Assembly (NCBI RefSeq): GCF_003324185.1
Contig: NZ_PXUP01000020.1
Span: 1-47,315 of the forward strand
Direction of reading: 5' to 3'
DNA from: Faecalibacterium prausnitzii
GTDB lineage: Bacteria > Bacillota > Clostridia > Oscillospirales > Ruminococcaceae
Length of the DNA: 47,315 nucleotides
Positions 8,411-18,161 of this stretch are shown one piece after another. How positions within the stretch are numbered: position 1 is the first letter of the stretch; each line of letters begins with the position of its first letter. The translations under genes were made by a program, and so were the position numbers. A model generated the notes under the pieces. The model worked only from the letters and a program-made list of their open reading frames with translations. It was not told the origin of the DNA and did no database searches.

Positions 8411-9886
8411 ATGAATAAAATAACATTAAAAGAAATCCGTTTCAAAAAATTAAAAGGGTTGTCAAACGTAACCATCAAATTCTCAAAGCCTCTAACAGCT
8501 ATTATGGGCGTCAATGGGTCCGGAAAAACAACTGTAATACATGCATTATCATGCTTGTACAATCCAGACGGGAACGGTGAGAATCATATATTTCCTGAAT
8601 TTTTTACTCCAAATACAGATGCTTCATGGTCTGGCAGTGAATTGGAAGCCGTTAACGAAATTATTGGAACCGATGGTGTTCCTACATTGCTTCCACCTAA
8701 AAAGTATTACAAGGCGTTCGACCGCTGGGCACCACGTTATCAGACTCGTCCAAAGAGAAACGTATATTATATTGGAATAGAAACCTGCCTCCCGGATATT
8801 GAAAAGAAAAACCAAACAACAAAAATTTCATATGTTTCTCAATGCCAAACCAGCAATGTGGCACGAAAAACAATTCAAGGTGCAGCGGGTATTCTAAACA
8901 AAAATTATACTGCATTGATGGACAATTGCTATAAAGGAACTCATTTTCCGGGCGTTGAGTTAAGCGATAGTCTCAAATACTCATCACTTAGCATGGGGTC
9001 AGGTGAGCAGCGCACAATTAAAATTCTTGAAAAAGTCACTCGTGCAGAAAAATATTCACTAATTTTAGTCGATGAACTTGATTTGCTACTTCATGTATCT
9101 GCTTTTCGGAAATTAGTTAAAGAACTCAATAGAATAGCTGTTGAGAAGAAATTACAAATTGTATTCACAACTCACTCATTAGAAATTCTTTCTATGTCTG
9201 AATATATCGGAATACAATATATTGAAAATGTAACGTCCCCCACAGGATCAGCAAACTCATTCGTTTATGATAGACTCAGTGAAGAACTGATTTATAACAT
9301 GTCCGGCGAATGTAATAAACCCGTCAAAATATATGTGGAAGATTCCCTTGCGAAAGATATTGTTCACGAAATTGTTAGAGACTTGCAAATGACATTTCTT
9401 GTTGAGATTTGCAAATTTGGCGCAATCGAAAACGCTTTCACCCTTGCCGCAAGCTTTATCATAGAGCAAAGAGATACTAGAAACATCCTTATTGTCACTG
9501 ATGGTGATAAATACTGTACTGATTCCGAAAGGATGGATCACATTGAGAAAAAATTATGTGGGACAGAAGATGATGCTGAAGACAAACGTCAGGCAGCACT
9601 TCAGTTGATTCATCAATTTTCCTTACCCACTAGCACCCCACCAGAAAAATTTTTACATCAAATAATATTGGAAACATTTCCTCAAGATAATAGTATCTAT
9701 CAAGCTGCTCAAGCGATTCAGGGCGTTAATGATTCGCATGAATGGATTAGTAACATTTGTGATCGATTGGATGAAAGCCAAGAGACAATTATCAGAGAAA
9801 TTTTTAAATACGCAAGCAGCCATGAACTGTTCCTTTCTTATATTGACAATATAAAGACGTGGCTGAGCCAACACCAAAACATCTAA
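8411..9886 (+). CDS. OLD-family ATPase with TOPRIM nuclease domain
   Basis: This protein of ~491 residues joins an ABC/SMC-type ATPase to a TOPRIM domain, the layout of class 1 OLD (overcoming lysogenization defect) nucleases, which act in phage defence. Walker A is GVNGSGKTT (about 32-40). The ABC signature is LSMGSGEQ, Walker B is LILVDELDLLLH, and the H-loop is FTTHSLEIL. The TOPRIM part shows YVEDSLAKDI and LIVTDGDKY. The preferred start is ATG 8411, twelve bases after GGGAG; ATG 8399 would leave no spacing. The gene stands alone with no UvrD-like or other partner. It is much more AT-rich than its neighbours and is bounded by duplicated hairpins, which suggests recent acquisition. Confidence 0.85.
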   Translation: MNKITLKEIRFKKLKGLSNVTIKFSKPLTAIMGVNGSGKTTVIHALSCLYNPDGNGENHIFPEFFTPNTDASWSGSELEAVNEIIGTDGVPTLLPPKKYYKAFDRWAPRYQTRPKRNVYYIGIETCLPDIEKKNQTTKISYVSQCQTSNVARKTIQGAAGILNKNYTALMDNCYKGTHFPGVELSDSLKYSSLSMGSGEQRTIKILEKVTRAEKYSLILVDELDLLLHVSAFRKLVKELNRIAVEKKLQIVFTTHSLEILSMSEYIGIQYIENVTSPTGSANSFVYDRLSEELIYNMSGECNKPVKIYVEDSLAKDIVHEIVRDLQMTFLVEICKFGAIENAFTLAASFIIEQRDTRNILIVTDGDKYCTDSERMDHIEKKLCGTEDDAEDKRQAALQLIHQFSLPTSTPPEKFLHQIILETFPQDNSIYQAAQAIQGVNDSHEWISNICDRLDESQETIIREIFKYASSHELFLSYIDNIKTWLSQHQNI

Positions 9887-9967
9887 CTGTCTGAAGGTAC
9901 AATCAAAAGCTGAGATTGATAGTCACTGTGCATCTTCCGAGCCTGTGTTTTTCGCCAACTGATTTTT

Positions 9968-9990
9968 GCCGCCTACAGGCGGCGTACATA
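9968..9990 (+). terminator. Hairpin followed by GTACATA (copy 3)
   Basis: GCCGCCTACAGGCGGC (9968-9983) folds as a 7-bp stem and is followed by GTACATA (9984-9990) and GAAAAA. The preceding bases ACTGATTTTT match the stop-codon context before copy 2 (ACTGACTTTT), although no gene ends here; the TGA looks like a leftover of a duplicated gene end. Confidence 0.65.
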
Positions 9991-10022
9991 GAAAAAAGTT
10001 ACAAACCCTAAAAGATGCGGTC

Positions 10023-10052
10023 TTGATAGCATCACTCCGTTCGTGTTATACT
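10023..10052 (+). promoter_or_regulatory. Predicted sigma-A promoter of the 10101 gene
   Basis: TTGATA (10023-10028) and TATACT (10047-10052) are separated by 18 bases, upstream of the ribosome-binding site and ATG 10101. It lies shortly after a hairpin-GTACATA element, where a new transcription unit would be expected to start. Confidence 0.5.
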
Positions 10053-10100
10053 ATTATTACTTTACCATTTCAGATTCAAAACAGAAAGCGAGGAAAGCCA

Positions 10101-10490
10101 ATGGACAACGAACGCCGCTCCCCCATCGACCGACTGCTTTTTGCTACCTTCTTGAAGGGTCGTACATCTTCCCGTGACCTTTGGGATGAAAAGGGTGAGA
10201 TGTCCCCTGAAGATAACCAGAAGATTGTGAACGAGACCAACGAGATCATCAACGATGATTCTACCTACCCGTTCATCAGCTATCTGACCGATCTTCTTGC
10301 AAAATCCAAGCCTTCCGATGCCGCTGTCAAAAAGCTGCATGATCTCATCGACCAGATTGCCGCAGCCACCGGGCATGACAGCATCGATATTTTCCGGGTG
10401 CTTCTGGCGAAGCTGATTGAAAAGCCCGAAGAACAGCAGACATTCGACACTCTGCTGGAACTGGCTGAAAAGATTGCCGCAAAACACTAA
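10101..10490 (+). CDS. Unrecognised 129-residue ICE backbone protein
   Basis: I do not recognise this protein. It is an acidic, helical, soluble protein with no cysteines and no signal peptide. ATG 10101 follows GCGAGGA at good spacing, and a sigma-A promoter is predicted at 10023-10052. Composition returns to the GC-rich backbone type after the AT-rich OLD gene. It is followed by a rho-independent terminator and then by the giant methylase/helicase gene, so it is probably its own transcription unit. Confidence 0.7.
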   Translation: MDNERRSPIDRLLFATFLKGRTSSRDLWDEKGEMSPEDNQKIVNETNEIINDDSTYPFISYLTDLLAKSKPSDAAVKKLHDLIDQIAAATGHDSIDIFRVLLAKLIEKPEEQQTFDTLLELAEKIAAKH

Positions 10491-10513
10491 AATAACTTTA
10501 CATGGAATCCATG

Positions 10514-10544
10514 GCGAGTGACCTATATGGTTGCTCGCTTTTTT
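10514..10544 (+). terminator. Rho-independent terminator
   Basis: GCGAG (10514-10518) pairs with CTCGC (10534-10538), with an inner ACC/GGT pairing, followed by TTTTTT. It lies between the 129-residue gene and the giant helicase gene. Confidence 0.6.
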
Positions 10545-10574
10545 CTTTACCCTAAAATCGGAAGGAGGAACGCA

Positions 10575-13500
10575 ATGCCAAACAAAACCGAAGAATATCT
10601 TGCCCTTGCCCAGCGCACGGTCAACGGCCTGACCCGCTACTGGGAAAGCTGGACGGACTACCTGACCACCGCATCCCGGCTGTACAAGTACCCGTTTGCA
10701 GACCAGCTGATGATCTACGCCCAGCGCCCGGATGCCACCGCCTGCGCCGACTACGATGTTTGGAACAACCGAATGAACCGCTATGTGCGCCGGGGTGCCA
10801 AGGGCATTGCCCTGCTGGACGAATCCAGCGGATTCCCCCGTCTGCACTACGTTTTCGATGTGTCGGACACCGGGGTGCGCCGCAATTCCCGTGACCCGGA
10901 GGTGTGGCAGTACAACGATGACCTGAAACAGCCTGTTTCGGAGATGTTGAGCAAGACCTACGGCATCAGCGGAGATCGTGTCAGCCAGCAGCTTGCGGAT
11001 GTTGCCGGAAAATTGGTGGCGGATTACTGGGACAACAACGGCGGGGACATTCGTGCCATCGTTGACGGTTCGCTCTTGATGGATTATGATGAAGCCGGGG
11101 TGGAGATGCAGTTCAAGTCCGCTGCCGCCATCAGCGTCACCTATACGCTGCTGGAACGCTGCGGCTTTGAGCCTGCCGGGTGGTTCGACAAGGACGACCT
11201 CCGAGCCATCCACGAGTTTTCCACCCCAGACAGTGTTTACGCCCTCGGCGCAGCCGTCAGCGACATGAGCCGGGAGGCCTTACGCCAAATTGAGCGCACC
11301 GTAAAAACAACCATTCGCCGCCGCAATGCAGAAAGGAGCCAGCATGAATATGAGCAGCAATCTGAGTTACACGCAGACCGGGGATTATCTTCTCCCGAAC
11401 CTGACCCTGTATCAGCCGAAGACCCCGCTGGGCAAGTACGGCAGGATGCGCCTGAGCTTTCTGAGGCAGCAGCACCCGGCACTGTACAACACGATGCTCC
11501 TGAACGGGAGCCTGTACCCGCACCTGATGGAGGTGGAGCAGACGGCAGAGAGCCGGATGCAGCAGACCATGGAGCAGCTTCTGAAACAGAACCCGGCCCC
11601 GGACAAAGAGAGCCGGCAGATGGCGTGGGTGCAGCACATGAACAGCCTGAAAGCGCAGGCAGAGGAACTGGTGCTGACGGAGCTGATCTACAGCTAAGTT
11701 TTCTGGATGCCGTCCTTCCCACCGAAGCCCAGCAAATTGAAGCAATCGACCGAGCGGAGAGCGAAAAAACGCCCTCCGCTTTTGTTTTGTCGCAGGCGGA
11801 AATTGAGAACGAACTGCGTAAGCATGGTTCTGGGTTTGCAGGTGGCAAGCAGCGCATTATGGCACTGTACCAGACCCAGCCTGACCGAAAACTCCGTGCC
11901 AAAGCGTTGGCAAAGGAGTACGGCATTGGCGGGCACTCCCACGATTTTCTGGACGGTAGCCGGGGTTTTGTGAATCACGACTGGAAGGGACTGGAATTTG
12001 ACCATTACCCCGACCACCAGAAAATCACCCTGAAATGGGCGCAGGTGGAAAAGTATATCGACCTGATGATCCAGTCCGACCGCTACCTGACAGATGATGA
12101 AAAGGAGCAGCGAGCGGCCATACAAGAGGCTGAGCGGCTGCTCCCGATGCTGGATGGTACCACTGTCGAAGAATACCGGGCATTGAAAGAGCAGTACCCG
12201 GACACGCTGGTTGGATTTGAGCTGAATGGAAACTATCTGTTCTATGACAAAGATGCCATTGCCGTGGAGCGGATTCTGCACAACCGGTTACTGTCACAGG
12301 AGAATGCGCTCGGCAAGGTCAAAGTGACCGGTTTTCCCCGCGGACTGTGGGCAACGGAATCCAAAAAGCTCTGGGCAGAGGGCAATAATATTTACCTCGC
12401 CGGGTTGAATGAGGATGGCACCCACCACGAAACAAAGCACCTGCGGGCAGAAGATTATCTCCCCATCGGCAGCATCATCGAGATGGATGGCCGGGATTTT
12501 CGCGTGGAACACGTTAATTTCATGTTCAAGTCTGTCGGTTTGCAGGATATGGATTCCGCCAAGAATGGATACCCGATTTTCCGTAACGAGCATCTGCCGC
12601 ACATCCGGGAACTGTACGAGGAACAGCCGGACAGCGACCGGGAAAACTTCATCAAGTATATGGTCGGAGATGAAGTTATAGTAGACCTGCCCACCAGAAC
12701 GATTGAGGGAACCATCGGCTATGTTGGTGACACCGATGTGCGCATCGACACCAGTGCGCACGGTCATTCTTGGGATAATGAGGTCATCAACCGGCAGCAG
12801 TTCGAGGAGGGACTGCGACAGGAGGAGCCGGACGAGCCTGAACTGACCGATGAGGAACTGGACGAACTGCCCATCTCAACGGTAATTGACGGCGAGGTAC
12901 AGACTTTCCCGAATGCCGCAGCCTTGGATGAAGCCCTTAACACTGCGTCTGTCCCTGAGCCTGCCGGAAATTTCCGAATCACGGATGAGCATTTGGGCGA
13001 AGGCGGCGCAAAGCAGAAGTACACCCGGAACATCGAGGCCATCAAAACGCTGTTCCGTCTGGAAGAAGAACACCGTGGTGCTTCTGCCGAGGAGCAGGAA
13101 GTTCTGGCGCAGTATGTCGGCTGGGGTGGTCTGGCGGATGCCTTTGACCCGAACAAATCCAACTGGTCGGAGGAATATGCCGAACTGAAAGGGTTGCTTT
13201 CGGAGGACGAGTACGCCGCCGCCCGCAGTTCGGTTTTGAACGCCCACTACACTAGCCCCACCGTTATCCATGCCATTTATAATGCAGTGGAACAGATGGG
13301 CTTTAAGGCGGGCAACATCCTTGAGCCGTCTATGGGTGTGGGCAACTTTTTCGGAATGCTGCTGGACACCATGCAGGCCAGCCGTTTGTACGGTGTGGAA
13401 CTGGACAGCATCACCGGGCGCATTGCGCAAAAGCTGTACCCGCAGGCAGATATTACGGTAGCCGGATTTGAAACCACCGACCGCCGGGATTTCTATGACC

Positions 13501-16500
13501 TTGCGGTAGGCAATGTGCCTTTTGGCCAGTATAAGGTCAACGATAAAGCGTACAACAAGCTGGGATTTTCCATCCACAACTACTTTTTCGCCAAGGCCAT
13601 CGACCAAGTGCGGCCGGGCGGTGTGGTGGCGTTCGTCACCAGCCGCTACACCATGGACAGCAAGGACAGCACTGCCCGCAAACACATGGCAGAACGCGCC
13701 GATTTGCTGGGGGCCATTCGATTGCCCAACAATGCGTTCAAGGCTAATGCAGGCACGGATGTTGTCAGCGACATCATCTTCCTGCAAAAGCGTGACCGCC
13801 CTATCGACCATGAGCCGGACTGGGTGCAGCTCGGCAAGACCGAGGACGGCTTTGCCATCAACCAGTATTTCGTAGACCACCCGGAAATGGTGCTGGGGCA
13901 GCTTACCACCGAAAGCACCCAGTACGGACGAGAGGAACTGACCGTTGCGCCCATTGAGGGTGCAATGCTGGCCGACCAGCTTGCCGAAGCGGTACAGCAT
14001 ATTGAGGGACAGTACACGGAAGTCGAGGTGGAAACACCAGATATTGCAGATGCCGAGGCAGAACGCAAGACGCTTCCAGCAGATCCGGATGTAAAAAACT
14101 TTTCCTATGCCGTGGTGGACGGCGAGGTTTTCTATCGTGAAAACTCCATTATGACACAGGTGGAACTGTCCGATAATGCCAAGGCTCGTGTCACCGGTAT
14201 GGTGGAACTGCGGCAGATCGTCAACCAGCTGATTCAGGAGCAGTTGGACGATTACCCGGATTCTGCCGTGCAGGAAACGCAGGTGCGCTTGAACGATGCC
14301 TACGATGCGTTTTCCAAGAAATACGGTCTGCTGAACGACCGCCGCAATGCACGGCTGTTTGAGCAGGATTCTTCCTATTATCTGCTCTGTTCTCTGGAAA
14401 ATCTGGACGAGCAGGGACAGTTGAAATCCAAGGCGGATATGTTCACCAAAAGGACGATTCGCCCGGAGCGCACTGTCACCAGCGTGGATACCCCCAGCGA
14501 AGCACTCGCGGTGTCGATGGGCGAACACGGCAGAGTGGACTTGCCGTATATGGCAGAACTGCTCGGCACTCCCGGCGAGTATGAGCGCATCACCACTGAA
14601 CTTTCTGGTGTGATCTTCAAAGACCCCAGTGCAGACCCCACTGACCCGGAAGCAGGCTGGCAGATGGCAGACGAGTATCTTTCCGGCGATGTCCGTGCGA
14701 AACTCCGCTTTGCCCGCCTTGCCGCCGAAACGAACCCGGAATTTGCAGTCAATGTTGACGCGCTCACTAAAGCGCAGCCCAAGGAACTGGAAGCATCCGA
14801 AATTGATGTGCGGCTGGGCGCAACGTGGCTCGCACCTGAAATCATCCAGAAATTTATGCAGGAGACCTTTCAGGTTCCGTACTATCTGCGCCATGATGTG
14901 AATGTGCGGTTCTCTCCGTATACGGCAGAATGGCGTGTGCAGGGAAAATCCGCATTGGGTCACGGCGATATCATGTCCACGGAAACCTACGGAACGCACC
15001 GTGCCAATGCCTACAAGATTCTGGAAGATACGCTTAACCTCAAGGATGTCCGCATCTATGACACCATTGAGGATGCCGAGGGTAAACCAAAACGTGTGCT
15101 GAACAAAAATGAGACTACCCTCGCCCAGCAGAAACAGCAAGCCATCAAGGATGCTTTTGCGAACTGGATCTGGCAAGACCCGCAGCGGCGTGTATCGCTG
15201 GTAAGGCAGTATAACGAATTATTCAACTCTACACGCCCCCGCGAATACGATGGTTCTCACATTCATTTTGTCGGCATGAACCCGGAAATCACCTTGCGGG
15301 AACATCAGCGCAACGCCATTGCTCATGTGCTTTATGGCGGTAATACGTTGCTTGCACACGAAGTAGGCGCGGGCAAGACTTTTGAAATGGCGGCATCCGC
15401 AATGGAAGCCAAGCGGCTGGGACTATGCCAAAAATCGCTCTTTGTGGTGCCCAACCATCTGACGGAGCAGTGGGCATCGGAGTTCCTGCATCTGTACCCC
15501 AATGCAAAACTGTTTGTGGCACGGAAAAAAGACTTTGAAACGGCGAACCGCAAAAAGTTCTGCGCCCGCATCGCTACCGGCGATTACGATGCTGTTATCA
15601 TCGGTCACAGTCAGTTTGAGCGCATCCCGCTTTCCTTCGAGCGGCAGGAGCGCATTATTCAGGATCAGATCGCCGAAACCCTTTTGGCTATCAACGAACT
15701 GAAAGCCAATGCAGGCGAGAATTTCACCATCAAGCAGATGGAAAAGACCCGCAAAACTCTGGAAGCAAAGCTGGACAAGCTGCGCGCCGACAGCCGCAAA
15801 GATGACGTTATCACCTTTGAACAGTTGGGCGTTGACCGCTTGTTTGTGGACGAATCGCACAGTTTTAAGAATTTGTTCCTCACGACCAAAATGCGCAATG
15901 TCGCAGGATTATCCACCAGCGAAGCACAGAAGTCCAGTGATATGTTCGGCAAGTGCCGCTATCTGGATGAGATTACAGGCGGGCGCGGAGTTGTTTTTGC
16001 GACCGGCACCCCGGTCAGCAATTCCATGACCGAACTGTACACGGTCATGCGCTACTTGCAGTACAGCACTCTCCAACAGAAAAAGCTGACCCACTTTGAC
16101 TGTTGGGCATCGACCTTTGGAGAGACCACCACCGCCATCGAGCTTGCGCCCGAAGGAACCGGCTACCGTGCGCGCACCCGGTTTGCGAAGTTCTTTAATT
16201 TACCCGAACTGATGTCGATGTTCAAAGAGGTTGCCGACATCAAGACCAGCGACCAGTTGCATCTGCCTGTGCCGGATGCAAAGTTTGAAACCGTGGTTGT
16301 AAAACCGTCCGAGACCCAGAAAGCAATGGTGCAGGAACTGAGCAAACGCGCCGCCGAGATCCACTCCGGCAACGTGGATGCGTCCGTGGACAATATGCTG
16401 TGCGTCACCAACGATGGCAGAAAAATAGGTCTGGATGTGCGCCTGATGAACCCTTTGCTCCCGGACGACCCCAACAGTAAACTCAACATCTGTGTGCAGA

Positions 16501-17828
16501 ACGTCCTGAAAATTTGGGAGGAAGGCAAAGACCAGAAGTTGACGCAGCTTGTGTTCTGCGACCTCTCGACACCAAAAAACGATGGCAATTTCAACGTCTA
16601 CGATGATATTCGCAAGAAGCTGGTTGCCGCCGACGTGCCGGAAAACGAGGTGGAGTTCATCCACAACGCCGATACCGAAGCAAAAAAGGCTGCGCTGTTC
16701 TCCAAAGTGCGCTCTGGTGATGTGCGCATTCTGCTGGGCAGTACCGCAAAAATGGGTGCGGGCACCAATGTTCAACAGCGTCTTGTGGCAGTGCATCATC
16801 TGGATGTCGGCTGGAAGCCCAGCGACATGACCCAGCGCAACGGTCGCATTATTCGTCAGGGCAACATGAATAAGGAAGTCAAGGTGTTCAATTATGTCAC
16901 GGAGGGTACGTTCGATTCGTACCTCTATCAGACTTTGGAGAATAAGCAACGGTTTATCTCGCAAATTATGACCTCCAAATCCCCGGTGCGTTCCTGCGAC
17001 GATGTGGACGAGCAGGCATTGTCTTATGCCGAGATCAAGGCGTTGTGTGCTGGCAATCCTCTTATCAAGGAGAAGATGGATTTGGATGTTCAGGTTGCAA
17101 AGCTGAAAGTGCTGAAAGCCGATCACCAGAGCCAGAAGTTCCGCTTGGAGGATAAGCTGCTGACGAAGTTCCCGGCTGAGATTCAGGAACAGACTGCAAA
17201 AATCGCAGCCCTGAAATCGGATGCTGAAATCGCTGCGGCGCATCCGCAGGACAAGGAAACCTTCTGCGGCATGGTCATTAAAGGCATAACCTATGACGAG
17301 AAAAAGACCGCTGGCGAACGGCTGATTCTCGCCTGCATGGAACTTCCGAACACCGAGGAGCAGCTGGTGGGCAGCTATCGAGGCTTTGAACTTTCGTTGC
17401 GGTTTGATACCTTCCACAAGGAGCATCAGGCGTTGCTGAAAGGAACTCTGAAATACCCGGTATCGCTCGGCTCCGACCCGTATGGCAACATTGTCCGTCT
17501 GGACAACGCCCTGAACGCTTTTGCCGACCGCATTACCGCAGCAGAGAACGAACTGGACACCCTGCAACAGCAGCAGGCGGCGGCGCAGATCGAAGTGGAA
17601 AAGCCTTTCCCGCAGGAGGACGAACTGGCGCAGAAGTCCGCACGGCTTGCCGAGCTGAATGCTCAGTTGGATGTGGATGAAAAGCACCATGAACCGGAGC
17701 AGGACGAGGAAGAACAGGAGGATGCACCTCGTCGCTCTGTGCTGGCCGCTCTGGAAGAAAAGGCAGAAAAAGCGGAACCCGTCAAGCCTTTCAAATCCTA
17801 TCCCGACAAGGACGGTGATGCCCGGTGA
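10575..17828 (+). CDS. Giant ArdC-like / N6-methylase / SNF2-type helicase protein of the ICE
   Basis: This 2417-residue protein is the large DNA-processing protein of Tn1549-type elements. The N-terminus (about 1-80) has the ArdC-like pattern YPFADQLMIYAQRP...YVRRGAKGI. A low-complexity P/E/A/G linker lies at roughly 255-375. A DNA methylase-like part has LEPSMGVGNFF (about 915) and NVPFGQY (about 980). A helicase follows with HEVGAGKT (about 1594), DESH (1757), GTPVSNS (about 1810), GAGTNVQQRL (about 2060) and NGRIIRQGN (about 2088). The C-terminus is coiled coil. ATG 10575 lies six bases after AAGGAGG. The end overlaps mobC by GTGA. It probably unwinds or protects incoming DNA, but substrate and reaction are inferred. 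The linker DNA also encodes a second protein in another frame. Confidence 0.88.
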   Translation: MPNKTEEYLALAQRTVNGLTRYWESWTDYLTTASRLYKYPFADQLMIYAQRPDATACADYDVWNNRMNRYVRRGAKGIALLDESSGFPRLHYVFDVSDTGVRRNSRDPEVWQYNDDLKQPVSEMLSKTYGISGDRVSQQLADVAGKLVADYWDNNGGDIRAIVDGSLLMDYDEAGVEMQFKSAAAISVTYTLLERCGFEPAGWFDKDDLRAIHEFSTPDSVYALGAAVSDMSREALRQIERTVKTTIRRRNAERSQHEYEQQSELHADRGLSSPEPDPVSAEDPAGQVRQDAPELSEAAAPGTVQHDAPEREPVPAPDGGGADGREPDAADHGAASETEPGPGQREPADGVGAAHEQPESAGRGTGADGADLQLSFLDAVLPTEAQQIEAIDRAESEKTPSAFVLSQAEIENELRKHGSGFAGGKQRIMALYQTQPDRKLRAKALAKEYGIGGHSHDFLDGSRGFVNHDWKGLEFDHYPDHQKITLKWAQVEKYIDLMIQSDRYLTDDEKEQRAAIQEAERLLPMLDGTTVEEYRALKEQYPDTLVGFELNGNYLFYDKDAIAVERILHNRLLSQENALGKVKVTGFPRGLWATESKKLWAEGNNIYLAGLNEDGTHHETKHLRAEDYLPIGSIIEMDGRDFRVEHVNFMFKSVGLQDMDSAKNGYPIFRNEHLPHIRELYEEQPDSDRENFIKYMVGDEVIVDLPTRTIEGTIGYVGDTDVRIDTSAHGHSWDNEVINRQQFEEGLRQEEPDEPELTDEELDELPISTVIDGEVQTFPNAAALDEALNTASVPEPAGNFRITDEHLGEGGAKQKYTRNIEAIKTLFRLEEEHRGASAEEQEVLAQYVGWGGLADAFDPNKSNWSEEYAELKGLLSEDEYAAARSSVLNAHYTSPTVIHAIYNAVEQMGFKAGNILEPSMGVGNFFGMLLDTMQASRLYGVELDSITGRIAQKLYPQADITVAGFETTDRRDFYDLAVGNVPFGQYKVNDKAYNKLGFSIHNYFFAKAIDQVRPGGVVAFVTSRYTMDSKDSTARKHMAERADLLGAIRLPNNAFKANAGTDVVSDIIFLQKRDRPIDHEPDWVQLGKTEDGFAINQYFVDHPEMVLGQLTTESTQYGREELTVAPIEGAMLADQLAEAVQHIEGQYTEVEVETPDIADAEAERKTLPADPDVKNFSYAVVDGEVFYRENSIMTQVELSDNAKARVTGMVELRQIVNQLIQEQLDDYPDSAVQETQVRLNDAYDAFSKKYGLLNDRRNARLFEQDSSYYLLCSLENLDEQGQLKSKADMFTKRTIRPERTVTSVDTPSEALAVSMGEHGRVDLPYMAELLGTPGEYERITTELSGVIFKDPSADPTDPEAGWQMADEYLSGDVRAKLRFARLAAETNPEFAVNVDALTKAQPKELEASEIDVRLGATWLAPEIIQKFMQETFQVPYYLRHDVNVRFSPYTAEWRVQGKSALGHGDIMSTETYGTHRANAYKILEDTLNLKDVRIYDTIEDAEGKPKRVLNKNETTLAQQKQQAIKDAFANWIWQDPQRRVSLVRQYNELFNSTRPREYDGSHIHFVGMNPEITLREHQRNAIAHVLYGGNTLLAHEVGAGKTFEMAASAMEAKRLGLCQKSLFVVPNHLTEQWASEFLHLYPNAKLFVARKKDFETANRKKFCARIATGDYDAVIIGHSQFERIPLSFERQERIIQDQIAETLLAINELKANAGENFTIKQMEKTRKTLEAKLDKLRADSRKDDVITFEQLGVDRLFVDESHSFKNLFLTTKMRNVAGLSTSEAQKSSDMFGKCRYLDEITGGRGVVFATGTPVSNSMTELYTVMRYLQYSTLQQKKLTHFDCWASTFGETTTAIELAPEGTGYRARTRFAKFFNLPELMSMFKEVADIKTSDQLHLPVPDAKFETVVVKPSETQKAMVQELSKRAAEIHSGNVDASVDNMLCVTNDGRKIGLDVRLMNPLLPDDPNSKLNICVQNVLKIWEEGKDQKLTQLVFCDLSTPKNDGNFNVYDDIRKKLVAADVPENEVEFIHNADTEAKKAALFSKVRSGDVRILLGSTAKMGAGTNVQQRLVAVHHLDVGWKPSDMTQRNGRIIRQGNMNKEVKVFNYVTEGTFDSYLYQTLENKQRFISQIMTSKSPVRSCDDVDEQALSYAEIKALCAGNPLIKEKMDLDVQVAKLKVLKADHQSQKFRLEDKLLTKFPAEIQEQTAKIAALKSDAEIAAAHPQDKETFCGMVIKGITYDEKKTAGERLILACMELPNTEEQLVGSYRGFELSLRFDTFHKEHQALLKGTLKYPVSLGSDPYGNIVRLDNALNAFADRITAAENELDTLQQQQAAAQIEVEKPFPQEDELAQKSARLAELNAQLDVDEKHHEPEQDEEEQEDAPRRSVLAALEEKAEKAEPVKPFKSYPDKDGDAR
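11344..11697 (+). CDS. tnpV: TnpV-like protein encoded inside the giant gene in the +1 frame
   Basis: This 117-residue reading frame lies wholly inside the giant gene, shifted by one base. It has its own ribosome-binding site, AAAGGAG (11332-11338), five bases before ATG 11344. Its sequence follows the TnpV pattern (transposon-encoded protein of CTn elements): LGKYGRMRLSFLRQQHPALYNTMLLNG, then EWVxxMN-like AWVQHMNSLKAQAEELVLTELIYS. The giant protein in the same bases is low-complexity and probably disordered, so the TnpV frame appears to be the constrained one. TnpV function is unknown. From memory, relatives of this giant gene may have the same nesting. Confidence 0.75.
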   Translation: MNMSSNLSYTQTGDYLLPNLTLYQPKTPLGKYGRMRLSFLRQQHPALYNTMLLNGSLYPHLMEVEQTAESRMQQTMEQLLKQNPAPDKESRQMAWVQHMNSLKAQAEELVLTELIYS

Positions 17829-18157
17829 GAGAAAAACGGGATGAGGTCATTATCCTGCGCCTGACAAAAACGGAGAAGCACCGCATCTATGAAAAAATGC
17901 GGGGCATGGGCATCCGCAGCCTGAGTGCCTATATCCGCAAGATGACTCTGGATGGTTACTGTCTGCATCTGGACTTGAAAGAACTGCGCCGCATGGCGTA
18001 TCTACTCCAGATGTGCAGCAACAACCTCAACCAGTATGCCAAATGTGCCAACGAAAGCGGTCAGGTCTACGCCGCCGATCTGGAGGACTTGCGCACCCGG
18101 CTGGATGAGTTAATCTCCATTGGCAAGCAGATTCTTTCCCGGTTGGCTGACCTCTGA
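17825..18157 (+). CDS. mobC: MobC-type relaxosome protein
   Basis: This 110-residue protein starts at GTG 17825, overlapping the stop of the giant gene. It shows the MobC layout: a ribbon-helix-helix-like N-terminus (VIILRLTKTEKHRIYEKMRGMGIRSLSAYIRKM), then a helical part with LLQMCSNNLNQYAKCANESG, the conserved NNLNQ-A motif of the family. MobC helps the relaxase bind and open oriT. The gene is followed by a hairpin-GTACATA element, and the relaxase lies 540 bases downstream. Confidence 0.88.
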   Translation: MREKRDEVIILRLTKTEKHRIYEKMRGMGIRSLSAYIRKMTLDGYCLHLDLKELRRMAYLLQMCSNNLNQYAKCANESGQVYAADLEDLRTRLDELISIGKQILSRLADL

Positions 18158-18161
18158 CCCA

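Noticed and set aside
12876-15176. A 766-codon minus-strand frame, and other long minus-strand frames at 5562-7052, 1485-2699 and 16200-17690
   Set aside because: All are mirror frames of strongly supported plus-strand genes with clear motifs; their translations show no family pattern.
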